A DNA stretch of 64,000 nt from Psychroserpens burtonensis DSM 12212 (GCF_000425305.1 NZ_AUDE01000011.1:109931-173930), one strand, 5' to 3'. Positions 17,025-27,278 are shown, counted from the first letter of the stretch. Translations and numbers: made by a program. Notes: generated by a model not told the origin, from the letters alone.

Positions 17025-18467
17025 TTACTCATTCCACCAAACCTTCACATTAATACTATTATCATCGGTTGCTGCTGCTACAATTGTGTAATTCTCATTA
17101 TTTAAAGCGTCTTCTTCTGCGGGATAAGGCATGCGAACAGGGATTAAATCATTATTAAAACTTGCCGAAATTGTCCCTAATTCAGGGAGTCCTGTTCTGC
17201 GATACTCTATCCAACCTTCATAGCCATTAATCACATTGGCAATCCATTTTTGAGTCACGATTTGTTGTACAGGTGTTGTTCCGGGTGCATTGAAAGCGGC
17301 GTTTCCTATTAAGTAATCTAGAGGTAACTCGGTATTCCAGTACTCGAAAGCCAGTGCAACGCCAGTGTCATATAAATTTTGAGCATCTGCTACAATCAGA
17401 TTTCTTGCTGCCGCCTCTGCTAAGGCAAATTGAACTTCCCAAGCGGTTATGAAATTTGCATCAAGGCTTGAAGTGTCTTCTCTAAAAGAAGGTCCTGCTA
17501 ACGAATAATCTGATAAGGTTACAGACGTTTCTGATGGATCAATACCGTTAATTAATCCATTAAATTCTCCAGTTGATGAATTTGAAAATGGTCTAAAGAA
17601 GGTTTCAATTCTTGTATCATTCAAGTCTGTTAGGATGTCATCCATTGTTTCAGACAATACAAAATTGTTGAAATCACCAACACGTAATTGTGCTAAACGA
17701 AAACTATTAGGATCTGTATTTGTAAAATTGAATATCGCGTTTTGAACATTTGATGTGATATAATTACCACCATCAAAAACAGTTTGTAATTCTGCGGAAA
17801 CATCAACTTGTCCAGAAATGCGTAGCAAATGTTTAATTTTTAGGGAATTTGCAAAACGTACCCAAGCACTTAAATCGCCATTAAATAAAATATCTCCTTC
17901 CAATGGAATCACATCACTGTATGCCTCAATAGCGGCAATGCCCTTGTTTAGATTATCTAGAATTCCATTCTCATTTAAGTAAATATCTTCTTGTAAATCA
18001 TAAGTAGGTGTGACAGTTCCGTTGACACCATTAAAGGCTTCAAAATAGGGAACGTCGCCAAATAAGTCTGTCAAACCAGCAGTCATATAAGCTTTTAGAA
18101 TTAACGCTGGACCTTCATAAACTGAAAAGGTTTTAACGGTTCTCGACTGATTTAAAATAATCTCATTATCGCGAAGATTTGTGTAAAACACTGGCCAAGG
18201 ATTTCCTCCTAATTGTGGTGATTTAAGTGCATGACGATCAAAGAGATTAAAATCTAAGGCGGTTCTATGTTGTGACAATAAATCACCAGCTACAAATCCT
18301 TCGTAACTCATGTTTTCTCCAAAATCATAAATCACTTGACGTAATAGTAAGCTTGGTTGTACAGCGCTTGGTGAATTTGGGTTAGTATTAATGTCTTCAA
18401 AGTCTTTAGTGCAACTCACTAGTGCTAGAAGACCTAAAAATATAAATAGGTGTTTTATGTTTTTCAT
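17025..18467 (-). CDS. SusD/RagB-family outer-membrane lipoprotein
   Basis: 480 residues from the ATG at 18467, which gives a perfect lipoprotein signal (ending LVSC, Cys20 with the next residues TKDFEDINTNPNSP typical of SusD-like proteins). An earlier TTG at 18524 would bury the signal and overlap susC. The mature protein shows the helical TPR-like SusD body. It caps the TonB-dependent channel encoded 10 bp upstream and binds the ligand on the cell surface. Being within the arsenosugar cluster suggests an arsenical or phosphosugar ligand rather than a common glycan; no PUL hydrolases adjoin it. Confidence 0.88.
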   Translation of the reverse strand: MKNIKHLFIFLGLLALVSCTKDFEDINTNPNSPSAVQPSLLLRQVIYDFGENMSYEGFVAGDLLSQHRTALDFNLFDRHALKSPQLGGNPWPVFYTNLRDNEIILNQSRTVKTFSVYEGPALILKAYMTAGLTDLFGDVPYFEAFNGVNGTVTPTYDLQEDIYLNENGILDNLNKGIAAIEAYSDVIPLEGDILFNGDLSAWVRFANSLKIKHLLRISGQVDVSAELQTVFDGGNYITSNVQNAIFNFTNTDPNSFRLAQLRVGDFNNFVLSETMDDILTDLNDTRIETFFRPFSNSSTGEFNGLINGIDPSETSVTLSDYSLAGPSFREDTSSLDANFITAWEVQFALAEAAARNLIVADAQNLYDTGVALAFEYWNTELPLDYLIGNAAFNAPGTTPVQQIVTQKWIANVINGYEGWIEYRRTGLPELGTISASFNNDLIPVRMPYPAEEDALNNENYTIVAAATDDNSINVKVWWNE

Positions 18468-18477
18468 CTTAATTAGT

Positions 18478-21400
18478 TTAGAAATTAAATCCGGCTTTAA
18501 ATCCGATACTTCGTGTAGAAGCATAACTCATATCTTCAACACCACTTACAAAGCCATTGCCTTGCACTGCGAGTTGTTCTGGATCAAAATGCGGATTTTT
18601 AGTAATCACAAATAAGTTGTTTCCAATGAGTGATAAGCTTAAATCTGCACCTTCTTTTAATCCTAAAAAGCCACCTTTTAGTTTAAAATCGTAGCCAATA
18701 GAAAATTGTCGTAGCTTCAAAAAAGAGGCATCATACACATTGTTTTCTTCATGGTTCCTATCGTAAAATTGTCTGTAATAACTTTCTGCAGAGACAGAAA
18801 CTGTATTTGGTTCACCTGTCGTTTGGTTGATGCCTTGAGCTGTGATGCCATCATCTGGTCTAAAAGTAGTTTCTGCTAATTGACCTCCAACATTCCCTAA
18901 AGCGCGAGTTCGGGATACGATTTCTCCACCTTGCCTCCAGTCAAATAAGAAACTCATAGTCCAATTTTTATAACTGAAGTTGTTATTCCATCCTAATGTA
19001 AAATCTGGATTATAATTCCCTATTTTTTGAAGGTTGTTGTCTGCTATAAATCGCCCGTTGTCGTCAATTATAAAATCACCATTATCATTTCTCAAATAGC
19101 CAGTTCCGTAAATGTCACCAATGCGTCCACCTTCTTCCACTTGAAACCAAACCGTTTGGTTCGCACTGTCATAAATCCTGCTGTATGCGAGAGTTAGTCT
19201 GCCATCTTCTTGCGGTAAATCTTTAATGGTTGCACGACTTGTTGCAAAATTAAAGAGCGTATTCCATCTAAAATTTTGATTTTTAATAGGTGTAGCGCCT
19301 AAAATGATTTCAATACCTTGCGAGTTTACTTCTCCACCATTGACGACTTGTTGATTGTATCCAGAAGACACAGCAATTGGTAAGGAGATGATTTGATCTC
19401 TGGTGGTTGCGTTATAATACGTCAAATCAAAAGTTAAACGGTCTTTGAAGAAACGTAAATCGGTACCAATCTCAAACGATGTGGTTTGTTCTGGTTTTAA
19501 GTTTGAATTCGGGATAAAGTTTTGATCACTAAATGTTGGCTGACCATTAAAAGGGGTTTGAGATACAAACGCTCCAGAAGTTTGATACGCTCCAGTATCA
19601 TTTCCTACTTGAGCAACACTTGCTCTTAATTTGGCAAAAGAAAATACGTCTGGTAATTCAGTAACATTGGATACAATAAAACTTGTAGAAACCGAAGGAT
19701 AAAAGAACGACGTACCATCAACAGAGAAGGGTGTTGCTAGAGCACTAGACCAATCATTACGTCCTGTTATATCTAAGAATAAATAGTCTTTATAACCAAA
19801 TTTAGCAATTCCGTAAAGTGAGTTGATGCGTTTCCTACTTTCAAACTGAAATGCTTCAATTGGCGATGCGGCATTATTAAGATTGAAAATCCCAGGTTGT
19901 GCTAAGTTAACTGTTTGTAATTGTTTAGTTGATGCGTTTTGGGCGAGACGATTTCCGCCGAAAGAGACATCAAAAGAGAGATCACCAAACGGATTGTTAT
20001 AGTTGACTAAAAAATCGGTATTGACTTCTCTAAAGGTGACATCATGTTCTGCATAACCACCATTTTGAAAACGATTGCTACTAAAGCTACGTCTTAATTG
20101 TCTGGTTTCACTACTGTAATCCATTCCAGATCTCAGCGAAATACTTAGATTATCTGTAATCTTATGGTGAACTCTAATATTTCCGAAGATACGATCACGC
20201 TCAAATGAGTTTCTGTTTTCATTTAAAATAAAAAACGGATTATCAAAAAAAGTATAGTTAAATGAATATTGTTGGACACCTTCCAAACCCGGTTGCCAAT
20301 AATTCCTCAAACTATTAATATCTAGAGATCGTGGTCCCCAAGCGACGAGTGAATAATTCCCGTTTTCACTACCATAACCATTAGAAGGTCTATTGTCACT
20401 ACTAGAATTTATATAGTTTATTGAAGTATTGATTTCTGTTTTATCACTTGGATTAAAATTTAATTTTGCAGCAACCGTTTGTCTGTCGAGATTAACTCCT
20501 GGAATAATGGCTTCGCTTCTTAGATCTGTGAACGATAAACGGTAATTTCCAGTTTCAAATCCGTTTGAGATTGACAAATTATTAATTGTGGTCACTCCCG
20601 TTTCGTAGAAATCTTTAAGATTATCTGGATTAGAATTGAAGGCTGTTGCAGTAATTGGAATCCCAGAGTATAAAGAGGTGTCACCACCACGAACAAAAAT
20701 ACCGTTTCCTAAATCTACAGGACTATCAAATTGCGGAATCAATAGTCCGGCATCCAATCGTGGTCCCCAAGAATAGGTGATGTTATCGCTAATTCCACCA
20801 CCAAGACCATCAACATATTCAAATTGACCAGATTGACCTTGACCATATTGATTTTGAAAATCTGGTAAACGAAACGCAGAGTCGACAGTAAGTGATGTGT
20901 TAAAACTAACGCCTAAACCTTTTTTGTTACGACCATCTTTAGTTTTTATTACGATAACACCGTTTGAAGCGCGCGTTCCATAAAGTGCAGCAGCATTAGC
21001 TCCTTTTAAAACGGTTACCGATTCTATGTCATCTGGATTGACTTCCATGGCGCCATTACCAAAGTCAATTTCTTGAAAACCTGCAGCAGCTTCATTAGTA
21101 AAATTGAAAACCGTTTCATTATTTATTGGTGTACCATCCACAATAAATAAGGGATTATTATTAGAAAATGAGGATTCACCGCGAATTGTGATTTTCGATG
21201 AAGACCCTACACCTGTGGCACCTTGAGAGACGGTTACACCTGCTAATTTTCCTGCAATATTATCAAGGAAGTTCACTGTTTTGACTTCTGTAAGGGCTTT
21301 TTCATCTAAAGCTTGAACAGCGTAACCCAATTCTTTGGATTCACGTTCAAGGCCTAAAGCTGTAATGACTACTTCATCTAAAGAGGAGCTATCTTCTATC

Positions 21401-21672
21401 ATTTTGATATCAATAATTGTGTTATCACCAACAATAGCTATTTGTAAGTCATAACCTAAATACGAGTATCTAATTTGATCTTCAGAGGAAGATACTTCGA
21501 TTGCGTATTTTCCATTTTCATCAGAAATAGTTCCACTTCCAGAGGAAGAACTAATATTGACATAGGCTAATGGTTGACTGTCAATTTCACTTGTAATTGT
21601 TCCTGTAACTGTGATTTGTGCATAGCTAAAACTTGTTAGTAATAGCAGGATGCAAGCATAGATTTGCTTCAT
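18478..21672 (-). CDS. SusC/RagA-family TonB-dependent outer-membrane transporter
   Basis: 1064 residues. In order: signal peptide, a CarboxypepD-regulatory-like domain (about 20-95), a plug with the SusC signature FLDNIAGKLAGVTVSQ and the NNPLFIVDGTPI segment (about 115-230), and a beta-barrel to a C-terminal Phe. No extra N-terminal sigma-regulator (STN) domain is present. It forms the channel for the SusD lipoprotein and needs TonB-ExbBD. It is the only TonB-dependent transporter in the window and lies between two arsenosugar genes, so arsenic-compound transport is a reasonable inference. Confidence 0.9.
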   Translation of the reverse strand: MKQIYACILLLLTSFSYAQITVTGTITSEIDSQPLAYVNISSSSGSGTISDENGKYAIEVSSSEDQIRYSYLGYDLQIAIVGDNTIIDIKMIEDSSSLDEVVITALGLERESKELGYAVQALDEKALTEVKTVNFLDNIAGKLAGVTVSQGATGVGSSSKITIRGESSFSNNNPLFIVDGTPINNETVFNFTNEAAAGFQEIDFGNGAMEVNPDDIESVTVLKGANAAALYGTRASNGVIVIKTKDGRNKKGLGVSFNTSLTVDSAFRLPDFQNQYGQGQSGQFEYVDGLGGGISDNITYSWGPRLDAGLLIPQFDSPVDLGNGIFVRGGDTSLYSGIPITATAFNSNPDNLKDFYETGVTTINNLSISNGFETGNYRLSFTDLRSEAIIPGVNLDRQTVAAKLNFNPSDKTEINTSINYINSSSDNRPSNGYGSENGNYSLVAWGPRSLDINSLRNYWQPGLEGVQQYSFNYTFFDNPFFILNENRNSFERDRIFGNIRVHHKITDNLSISLRSGMDYSSETRQLRRSFSSNRFQNGGYAEHDVTFREVNTDFLVNYNNPFGDLSFDVSFGGNRLAQNASTKQLQTVNLAQPGIFNLNNAASPIEAFQFESRKRINSLYGIAKFGYKDYLFLDITGRNDWSSALATPFSVDGTSFFYPSVSTSFIVSNVTELPDVFSFAKLRASVAQVGNDTGAYQTSGAFVSQTPFNGQPTFSDQNFIPNSNLKPEQTTSFEIGTDLRFFKDRLTFDLTYYNATTRDQIISLPIAVSSGYNQQVVNGGEVNSQGIEIILGATPIKNQNFRWNTLFNFATSRATIKDLPQEDGRLTLAYSRIYDSANQTVWFQVEEGGRIGDIYGTGYLRNDNGDFIIDDNGRFIADNNLQKIGNYNPDFTLGWNNNFSYKNWTMSFLFDWRQGGEIVSRTRALGNVGGQLAETTFRPDDGITAQGINQTTGEPNTVSVSAESYYRQFYDRNHEENNVYDASFLKLRQFSIGYDFKLKGGFLGLKEGADLSLSLIGNNLFVITKNPHFDPEQLAVQGNGFVSGVEDMSYASTRSIGFKAGFNF

Positions 21673-21678
21673 AAACTG

Positions 21679-21692
21679 CCCACAGAAGCGGG
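21679..21692. repeat. short hairpin of a repeated family upstream of susC
   Basis: CCCAC and GCGGG (one mismatch) flank a 4-base AGAA loop, 6 bp upstream of the susC ATG. Same layout as 7279-7292. Confidence 0.4.
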
Positions 21693-21776
21693 TATCTTTT
21701 TAATTGAATTTTAGATAATTCTATTAGGAGCTGGAGTCAATAGACTTAGTCACCAAAAGAATTTTGATTTTTTTTG

Positions 21777-22460
21777 TTAAAGATGATGCAACGCAGGAGA
21801 ACCTTTATTAAAAAGAAGTGCTTGTATTGAAGTTTCAATAGAAGAGAAAAGAGAGTTTGTAATCTTTTTTTCTACTGAAATATAGGGTAGTAAAAGTTGT
21901 TTTATATGCCTTGGAATACCTCTGAAACTGTCAATTATAGTTTCTGTATCCGTAATCGTATCAATATCTGAAAGTATTTCAAGATATGACAATTTAATAT
22001 GTTTAGAAATTACTAATCGTGAAATACTTCTACATAGTTTCGAAGTTTGCCAAGGTAATTTCAAGAAGGTTTCGCTATTAAAATAAGATTGTTTTAATCC
22101 CATTAAATAGAAACCACCATCCTTAGATGGTCCTAATACAATATCGTTTTGCTGTAAATAATGTACAGCTTTTAAAAGATGATTTGTTTTTAGGTGAGGT
22201 GTATCATTTCCAATGGTAATAACAGTTTCAAAGCCTTTATTGTAAACAGACTGAATGGCATTTGTGAAACGTTCACCAAAGGAATTTCCTGTTTGGTTTT
22301 TTTCTGAAGATAAAAAATAAGATAAGCCTGTTTTTTTTACGATGTTTAATGTATGCGAATTAAGGGCATCAAATAAAACCTGTGAAGATTGAAACGGTTT
22401 TTGTATCGCTTCAAATTCAGCAGAGTTTGCAAAAATTAATATGGCTGTATTGTTATTCAT
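21777..22460 (-). CDS. second DUF2064 protein, lacking the LGKxKTRL loop
   Basis: 227 residues from the ATG at 22460. The upstream ATG at 22490 lies within a hairpin repeat and would add ten unrelated residues. The GT-A-like core is shared with the protein at 13555-14163: TIGNDTPHL near 104 and LGPSKDGGFYLMGL near 133. The N-terminal LGKxKTRL loop is replaced by SAEFEAIQKPFQS, so the nucleotide-handling loop is lost. It lies between arsS and susC. It might be a partner or a diverged transferase in the same pathway. Confidence 0.7.
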   Translation of the reverse strand: MNNNTAILIFANSAEFEAIQKPFQSSQVLFDALNSHTLNIVKKTGLSYFLSSEKNQTGNSFGERFTNAIQSVYNKGFETVITIGNDTPHLKTNHLLKAVHYLQQNDIVLGPSKDGGFYLMGLKQSYFNSETFLKLPWQTSKLCRSISRLVISKHIKLSYLEILSDIDTITDTETIIDSFRGIPRHIKQLLLPYISVEKKITNSLFSSIETSIQALLFNKGSPALHHL

Positions 22461-22467
22461 ATAAATT

Positions 22468-22483
22468 CTCTGCGTAGGCAGAG
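22468..22483. repeat. hairpin upstream of the second DUF2064 gene
   Basis: CTCTGC and GCAGAG flank a GTAG loop, 7 bp upstream of the preferred ATG at 22460. It is of the same general kind as the CCTGC/GCAGG hairpin at 26478. Confidence 0.45.
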
Positions 22484-22593
22484 ATTTCATTTTTTATGTT
22501 ATTACGTAAGTCTATTGTGCTGAATTTATTTCAGTATCAAATCTTGTGGGGACTATTCCAGTTTCTATTTATTTTTTGCCACAAATGAATTTA

Positions 22594-23658
<1,065 letters not shown>

Positions 23659-23664
23659 TTACTA

Positions 23665-24000
23665 TTAACCGTCTAGTTTATTTACTTTATTCATCATTTG
23701 GACACCATGCACTAACGTTGCACCACTTTTTATAGCAGCACCAACATGAATGGCTTCCATCATTTCTTCTTTTGTCACACCGCGTTGTAAACCATCTTTT
23801 GTGTAAGCATCTATACAATAAGGACACTGCTCAGTATGTGCAACAGCTAAAGCAATTAAAGATTTTTCACGAGCTGTAAGTGCACCTTCCTCAAAAACTT
23901 TTCCGTAGTATTCAAAGAATTTGTTACCTAATTCTTCTCCCCATTCGGTGATTTCACTAAACTTTCTAAGGTCTGCAGGATCGTAATATGTTTTTGACAT
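23665..24000 (-). CDS. arsenosugar biosynthesis-associated peroxidase-like (AhpD/CMD-fold) protein
   Basis: 111 residues, all within a carboxymuconolactone-decarboxylase/AhpD fold. The redox CxxC is EQCPYCIDAY near 49-59, preceded by the helix LIALAVAHTEQ that carries the assisting Glu/His. It is the first gene of the minus-strand cluster and is followed 6 bp later by arsS. It may reduce an arsenic(V) intermediate or protect the radical SAM step from peroxide; its exact activity is not known. Cytoplasmic, no signal. Confidence 0.82.
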   Translation of the reverse strand: MSKTYYDPADLRKFSEITEWGEELGNKFFEYYGKVFEEGALTAREKSLIALAVAHTEQCPYCIDAYTKDGLQRGVTKEEMMEAIHVGAAIKSGATLVHGVQMMNKVNKLDG

Positions 24001-24071
24001 GTTGATTTTTCTAAGGGTTATTTTATTTACGTAATAATTGTGTATCGGGTTTTTAAGTCGCTATTATTTAT

Positions 24072-24079
24072 CAAACTTA
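24072..24079 (-). promoter_or_regulatory. candidate -7 box of the arsenosugar cluster
   Basis: Minus-strand TAAGTTTG exactly matches TAnnTTTG. It lies 72 bp upstream of the first gene's ATG, in the divergent gap to xdhC. A clear -33 TTG at the expected spacing is not seen. No ArsR-like operator palindrome stands out nearby. Confidence 0.5.
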
Positions 24080-24177
24080 ACAGAAAATTCAGCAGAATAC
24101 TAATTTTTTTTTATCACAAAAATGAAATATGGTTTGCACTAAAAAAGGCTTACTTTTAAATTCTCTTTTAATCAAGA

Positions 24178-24954
24178 ATGAAGAATTGGATTGAATTATT
24201 ATCTGAATTTAAAGAAAAGCAACAAGCTGTGGCACTTGTGACTGTGACAAAATGTTATGGGTCAACACCTTGTGTTCTTGGTTCTCGAATGATAATTACC
24301 GAAAACAATGAGCTCTTTGGAACTATTGGAGGCGGTAAATTAGAATATTTGGCTATTGAACAAGCCTTGAAGGCTTTGCATGACAATAAAATAATTGAAT
24401 CTGGATATACTTTAGGACCAGAGTTTGAGCAATGCTGTGGAGGAAAAGTAGAATTTATAATAGAACCTATGAACCAATCACCAGAATTATTTTTATTTGG
24501 AGCTGGACATATTGGGCAAGAAATCGTGAAATTGCTCATTGGGACACCATTTAAAGTGACCCTTATTGATTCTCGAAAGAATTGGTTTGAAGAAAAACAA
24601 TTAGACGATAGTATCAATCAATGTGAGGTTAGTGAAATAGATTTTAAAACGTTTAGAGATGCTGTACGTTGGGGACGAGGTTGTTATGTTTTAGTATTGA
24701 CTCATAACCATGCCATCGATTTTGATATTATATCAATGGCATTAAAAGAAGACACTAAATTTTTGGGTCTAATAGGCAGTAAGACAAAAAAAGTACGCTT
24801 TAATAATATGCTTATTAATGACATGGGGATTGAAGAAGGAATGAGTAATGTTGTGTGTCCAATTGGTTTGCCAATAGGTGGAGACACACCAAAAGAAATT
24901 GCGATAAGCGTTGTTGCACAATTACTGCAAGTGCATTATAAAAATGAAGAATAA
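24178..24954 (+). CDS. xdhC: XdhC-family molybdenum-hydroxylase maturation protein
   Basis: 258 residues. The N-terminal XdhC/CoxI domain carries VTKCYGSTPCVLGSRMI and GTIGGGKLE; the C-terminal Rossmann-like domain starts at LFLFGAGHIGQEI near residue 104. The family binds and matures the molybdopterin cofactor, including its sulfuration, and inserts it into xanthine dehydrogenase-type enzymes. It begins a plus-strand operon whose next two genes overlap it, and two such enzymes are encoded further right (27.3-31.0 and 40.2-42.9 kb). Confidence 0.88.
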   Translation: MKNWIELLSEFKEKQQAVALVTVTKCYGSTPCVLGSRMIITENNELFGTIGGGKLEYLAIEQALKALHDNKIIESGYTLGPEFEQCCGGKVEFIIEPMNQSPELFLFGAGHIGQEIVKLLIGTPFKVTLIDSRKNWFEEKQLDDSINQCEVSEIDFKTFRDAVRWGRGCYVLVLTHNHAIDFDIISMALKEDTKFLGLIGSKTKKVRFNNMLINDMGIEEGMSNVVCPIGLPIGGDTPKEIAISVVAQLLQVHYKNEE

Positions 24955-25951
24955 CAAATCCATCATAGATAAATTAACTGCACTTTGGGCTTTAAACGAG
25001 TCTGGTCTCGGGGGGTTTTTACATGTTTTTAATACACCGTTTACGGGGTTAATTGTTGGTGGAATTGCCATTTTACTTATTAGCTTAATTGCGTATTATG
25101 CTGAAAATAAATGGCAAACTATTTTAAAAGCGTTACTCATTGTTTTGATTATAAAAATGGCTGTAAGTCCGTATTCGCCGTTTGGAGCTTATGTTGCTGT
25201 TAGTTTTCAGGGGCTTTTTGGAGCATTTTTGTTTACTCAGTTTTCATGGAAAGGAGTCACTTTGATGATTTTAGGAATGGTGACGTTTTTAGAGTCTGCA
25301 GTGCAGAAAATATTCATCCTTACGATCGTATATGGAGGCGGACTTTGGGAAGCTATTGATCTCTATGGTGCTTGGGTTCAGGAGAAAATGGAATTTGTTT
25401 CAGAGACGTCTACAACCTCTGTTTTAATAACTATCTATCTTTTGGTCTATGGCATTTGCGGGCTTCTAGCAGGACTGTTTATCAAGAGTATTATGAATAT
25501 TATCGCGAATAAAAAAGAAGCTGATTTTTATATAAAGACGGATAATTTAGATTCAGATAAGACCACATCAAAAGTGTCTTTTAAAACTAAAGCAATTTGG
25601 ATTTGGTTAATTACGGTCGCAGTAATTGTTTTAGCATTTTCATTCTTTGGAGGTGATTTGTTTGGATGGAAAAAAGGTATTTATATAGTGCTTCGTAGCT
25701 TCTTAATTTTAATGCTTTGGTATTTGATTATTGGTCCTTTACTATTGAAATTAATTCGAAAACACCTCAATAAAAAAGAATTACAATACAAAGAAGATAT
25801 TACGAATGCGATGGATTTGTTTCCCTATTTTAGACAGATTATTTCATACACTTGGAAAGAGACTAAAGAGTTAAAAGGTTACACGCGATTTAAATATTTT
25901 ATGGCAAATAGTATATCTAACTGTATTCATTTTAAAATGCCATCACAATGA
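24944..25951 (+). CDS. polytopic membrane protein in the xdhC operon, function unknown
   Basis: 335 residues from the ATG at 24944, which overlaps the xdhC stop by 11 bp; the TTG further upstream (24911) only adds out-of-place xdhC-frame-shifted residues. The N-terminal ~190 residues hold about five to six helices rich in Gly, Phe and Ile; a cytoplasmic loop (about 195-220) and two or three more helices follow, then a charged C terminus. The gross shape of the first half recalls ECF-type substrate-capture proteins, but I cannot name a family. It overlaps the next gene as ATGA. Confidence 0.75.
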   Translation: MKNNKSIIDKLTALWALNESGLGGFLHVFNTPFTGLIVGGIAILLISLIAYYAENKWQTILKALLIVLIIKMAVSPYSPFGAYVAVSFQGLFGAFLFTQFSWKGVTLMILGMVTFLESAVQKIFILTIVYGGGLWEAIDLYGAWVQEKMEFVSETSTTSVLITIYLLVYGICGLLAGLFIKSIMNIIANKKEADFYIKTDNLDSDKTTSKVSFKTKAIWIWLITVAVIVLAFSFFGGDLFGWKKGIYIVLRSFLILMLWYLIIGPLLLKLIRKHLNKKELQYKEDITNAMDLFPYFRQIISYTWKETKELKGYTRFKYFMANSISNCIHFKMPSQ

Positions 25952-26448
25952 TTTATATATTAACAGGAGATATACGAACAGGGAAAACCACAGCCCTGTT
26001 AAATTGGACAGATCAAAGAGATGACGTTGATGGATGGTTATGTCCAGATAATGAAGACGGGAAACGTTATTTCTTGAATGTAAAATCCAAGGTGGAATTT
26101 GAACTTGAAATTGAATCTGAAGTTGATAGCACAAAAATGGTATCAATAGGGGCATTTAATTTTTTGAGATCTGCATTTAAAAAAGCAAATGATTACCTAA
26201 TTTCTCTTACTTCGGAAAATAAAAATCAATATATAATTGTAGATGAGTTGGGGAGGTTAGAACTTAATAAAGAAGGTTTACATACTGCCGCTGAAGCTCT
26301 AATCCCTAAATTTTTGAAGGATGATAAGCATCATTTAATTCTTGTGGTTCGCAGTTATTTATTGGATGATATTATTGAATTTTATAATATTTCTGAATAT
26401 CAAACTTTAAAGAAAGAGGATTTAAGTGATTTGTTATTCTACACTTGA
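25948..26448 (+). CDS. THEP1-like P-loop NTPase
   Basis: 166 residues. The Walker A motif is GDIRTGKTT at 7-15; the Walker B region IIVDELGRLEL near 90-100 matches the DExGxLE signature of the THEP1/NTPase_1 family. It lies at the end of the xdhC operon, overlapping the membrane-protein gene by 4 bp (ATGA). It may drive transport with the membrane protein or act on molybdopterin nucleotides; both are inference. A hairpin at 26478 ends the transcript. Confidence 0.75.
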   Translation: MIYILTGDIRTGKTTALLNWTDQRDDVDGWLCPDNEDGKRYFLNVKSKVEFELEIESEVDSTKMVSIGAFNFLRSAFKKANDYLISLTSENKNQYIIVDELGRLELNKEGLHTAAEALIPKFLKDDKHHLILVVRSYLLDDIIEFYNISEYQTLKKEDLSDLLFYT

Positions 26449-26477
26449 TAGGGAATGCCTTTTGCAGATTTAAAGAG

Positions 26478-26497
26478 ATTCCTGCCTTCGCAGGAAT
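26478..26497. terminator. bidirectional hairpin between convergent genes
   Basis: ATTCCTGC and GCAGGAAT pair perfectly (8 bp) around a CTTC loop, 29 bp past the NTPase stop and 3 bp past the stop of the convergent pseudogene. It is GC-rich against its surroundings. The same CCTGC/GCAGG core is a frequent flavobacterial intergenic hairpin, so it may be a dispersed repeat used as a terminator. Confidence 0.55.
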
Positions 26498-26500
26498 TTG

Positions 26501-27040
26501 TCAACTAAATAAAGTCTCACTCATCGCGTAATAAATCGCCATTAAAGCGGAAAAAATAGCACTTCCCATAAATCGCCATTTTAGTTTAAATCGGTTTTGA
26601 ATGATATAATTCGCCACAAATGAAATAGGAATATTCACTATAAATGACCATAAAGCAACTTCTATAAGATTAACACCAATAGCTTCAAATTGTCCAGAGA
26701 ATAATTTGATAAACAGCAAATGTCTTGCAATCCATAACGGGTTAAAATATAAAACAGCTAAAACAGTTTTGGTCAACGTTGCTTCTAAACCATTGAAATA
26801 TTCTGTTTTTTTGACGATCCAATCAAAATAATTTGGTATTTCAAAAGCGTAAAAAGTGGCGCCAACGAACATCATTCCAAATAAACGATACCAAGAGAAT
26901 TCATCTAATAAAAGTGCAGCAATAGTGTCACCAGCGCTATAAATTATAGCGCCTTTGAGAATGTTTGATTTTTTATAATGCAGTGCGATATCGTTGTTTT
27001 ATCCTGCAAGGTTTTTAAAACTTTGTAGGTATTCGTTCAT
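26501..27040 (-). pseudogene. small polytopic membrane protein gene broken by an in-frame TAA at codon 14
   Basis: The minus strand has ATG at 27040, then MNEYLQSFKNLAG, a TAA at 26999-27001, then an open frame that continues in the same register for about 165 codons (NNDIALHYKKSNILKGAIIYSAGD...). The first ATG after the stop is at 26875, about 42 codons later, cutting off the first helix. The full-length protein would be about 178 residues with four or so helices. It resembles Mpv17/PMP22 proteins faintly in layout (AGDxI, VGxxF, Tyr-rich loop), which I cannot confirm. A shortened protein of 124 residues from 26875 is possible. Confidence 0.6.
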
Positions 27041-27278
27041 ATTATCTTATTTGACAAAAGATTAAATAAGGTTTTGTCAATATTTGTACTTAACGTTCGT
27101 TTTTGTAAAACGCTAACCTAGGCTAGCTGTTTTGTCTAAAAAGTATACCTACAAGCTCAAAAAGAGACTTCGCAAGATACTTGTACTCTTATGTTTAATT
27201 TGCCACTGTTGGTGTTTTTACCAACAGTCGTTCTGTATAATCAATGTTTTTTGGTGAAAAACATTAACAAGGGCAATT
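27041..27278. other. gene-free stretch with one strong hairpin
   Basis: No ORF is convincing. It holds an imperfect palindrome near 27112-27127 and a perfect 9-bp hairpin at 27205-27228 (ACTGTTGGT and its complement around GTTTTT). The hairpin lies about 50 bp past the xdhB stop on the minus strand and may mark the 3' end of that operon, though no U-run follows. Confidence 0.4.
27205..27228. terminator. possible terminator hairpin of the xanthine dehydrogenase operon
   Basis: A 9-bp perfect stem with a 6-base loop, downstream of xdhB (stop at 27279, minus strand). The following sequence lacks a T-run, so it may instead be an mRNA end stabiliser or an operator. Confidence 0.4.

Noticed and set aside
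26999..27001. recoded stop in the membrane-protein gene
   Set aside because: The codon is TAA, not TGA, and no hairpin follows at the right distance; a nonsense mutation is simpler.
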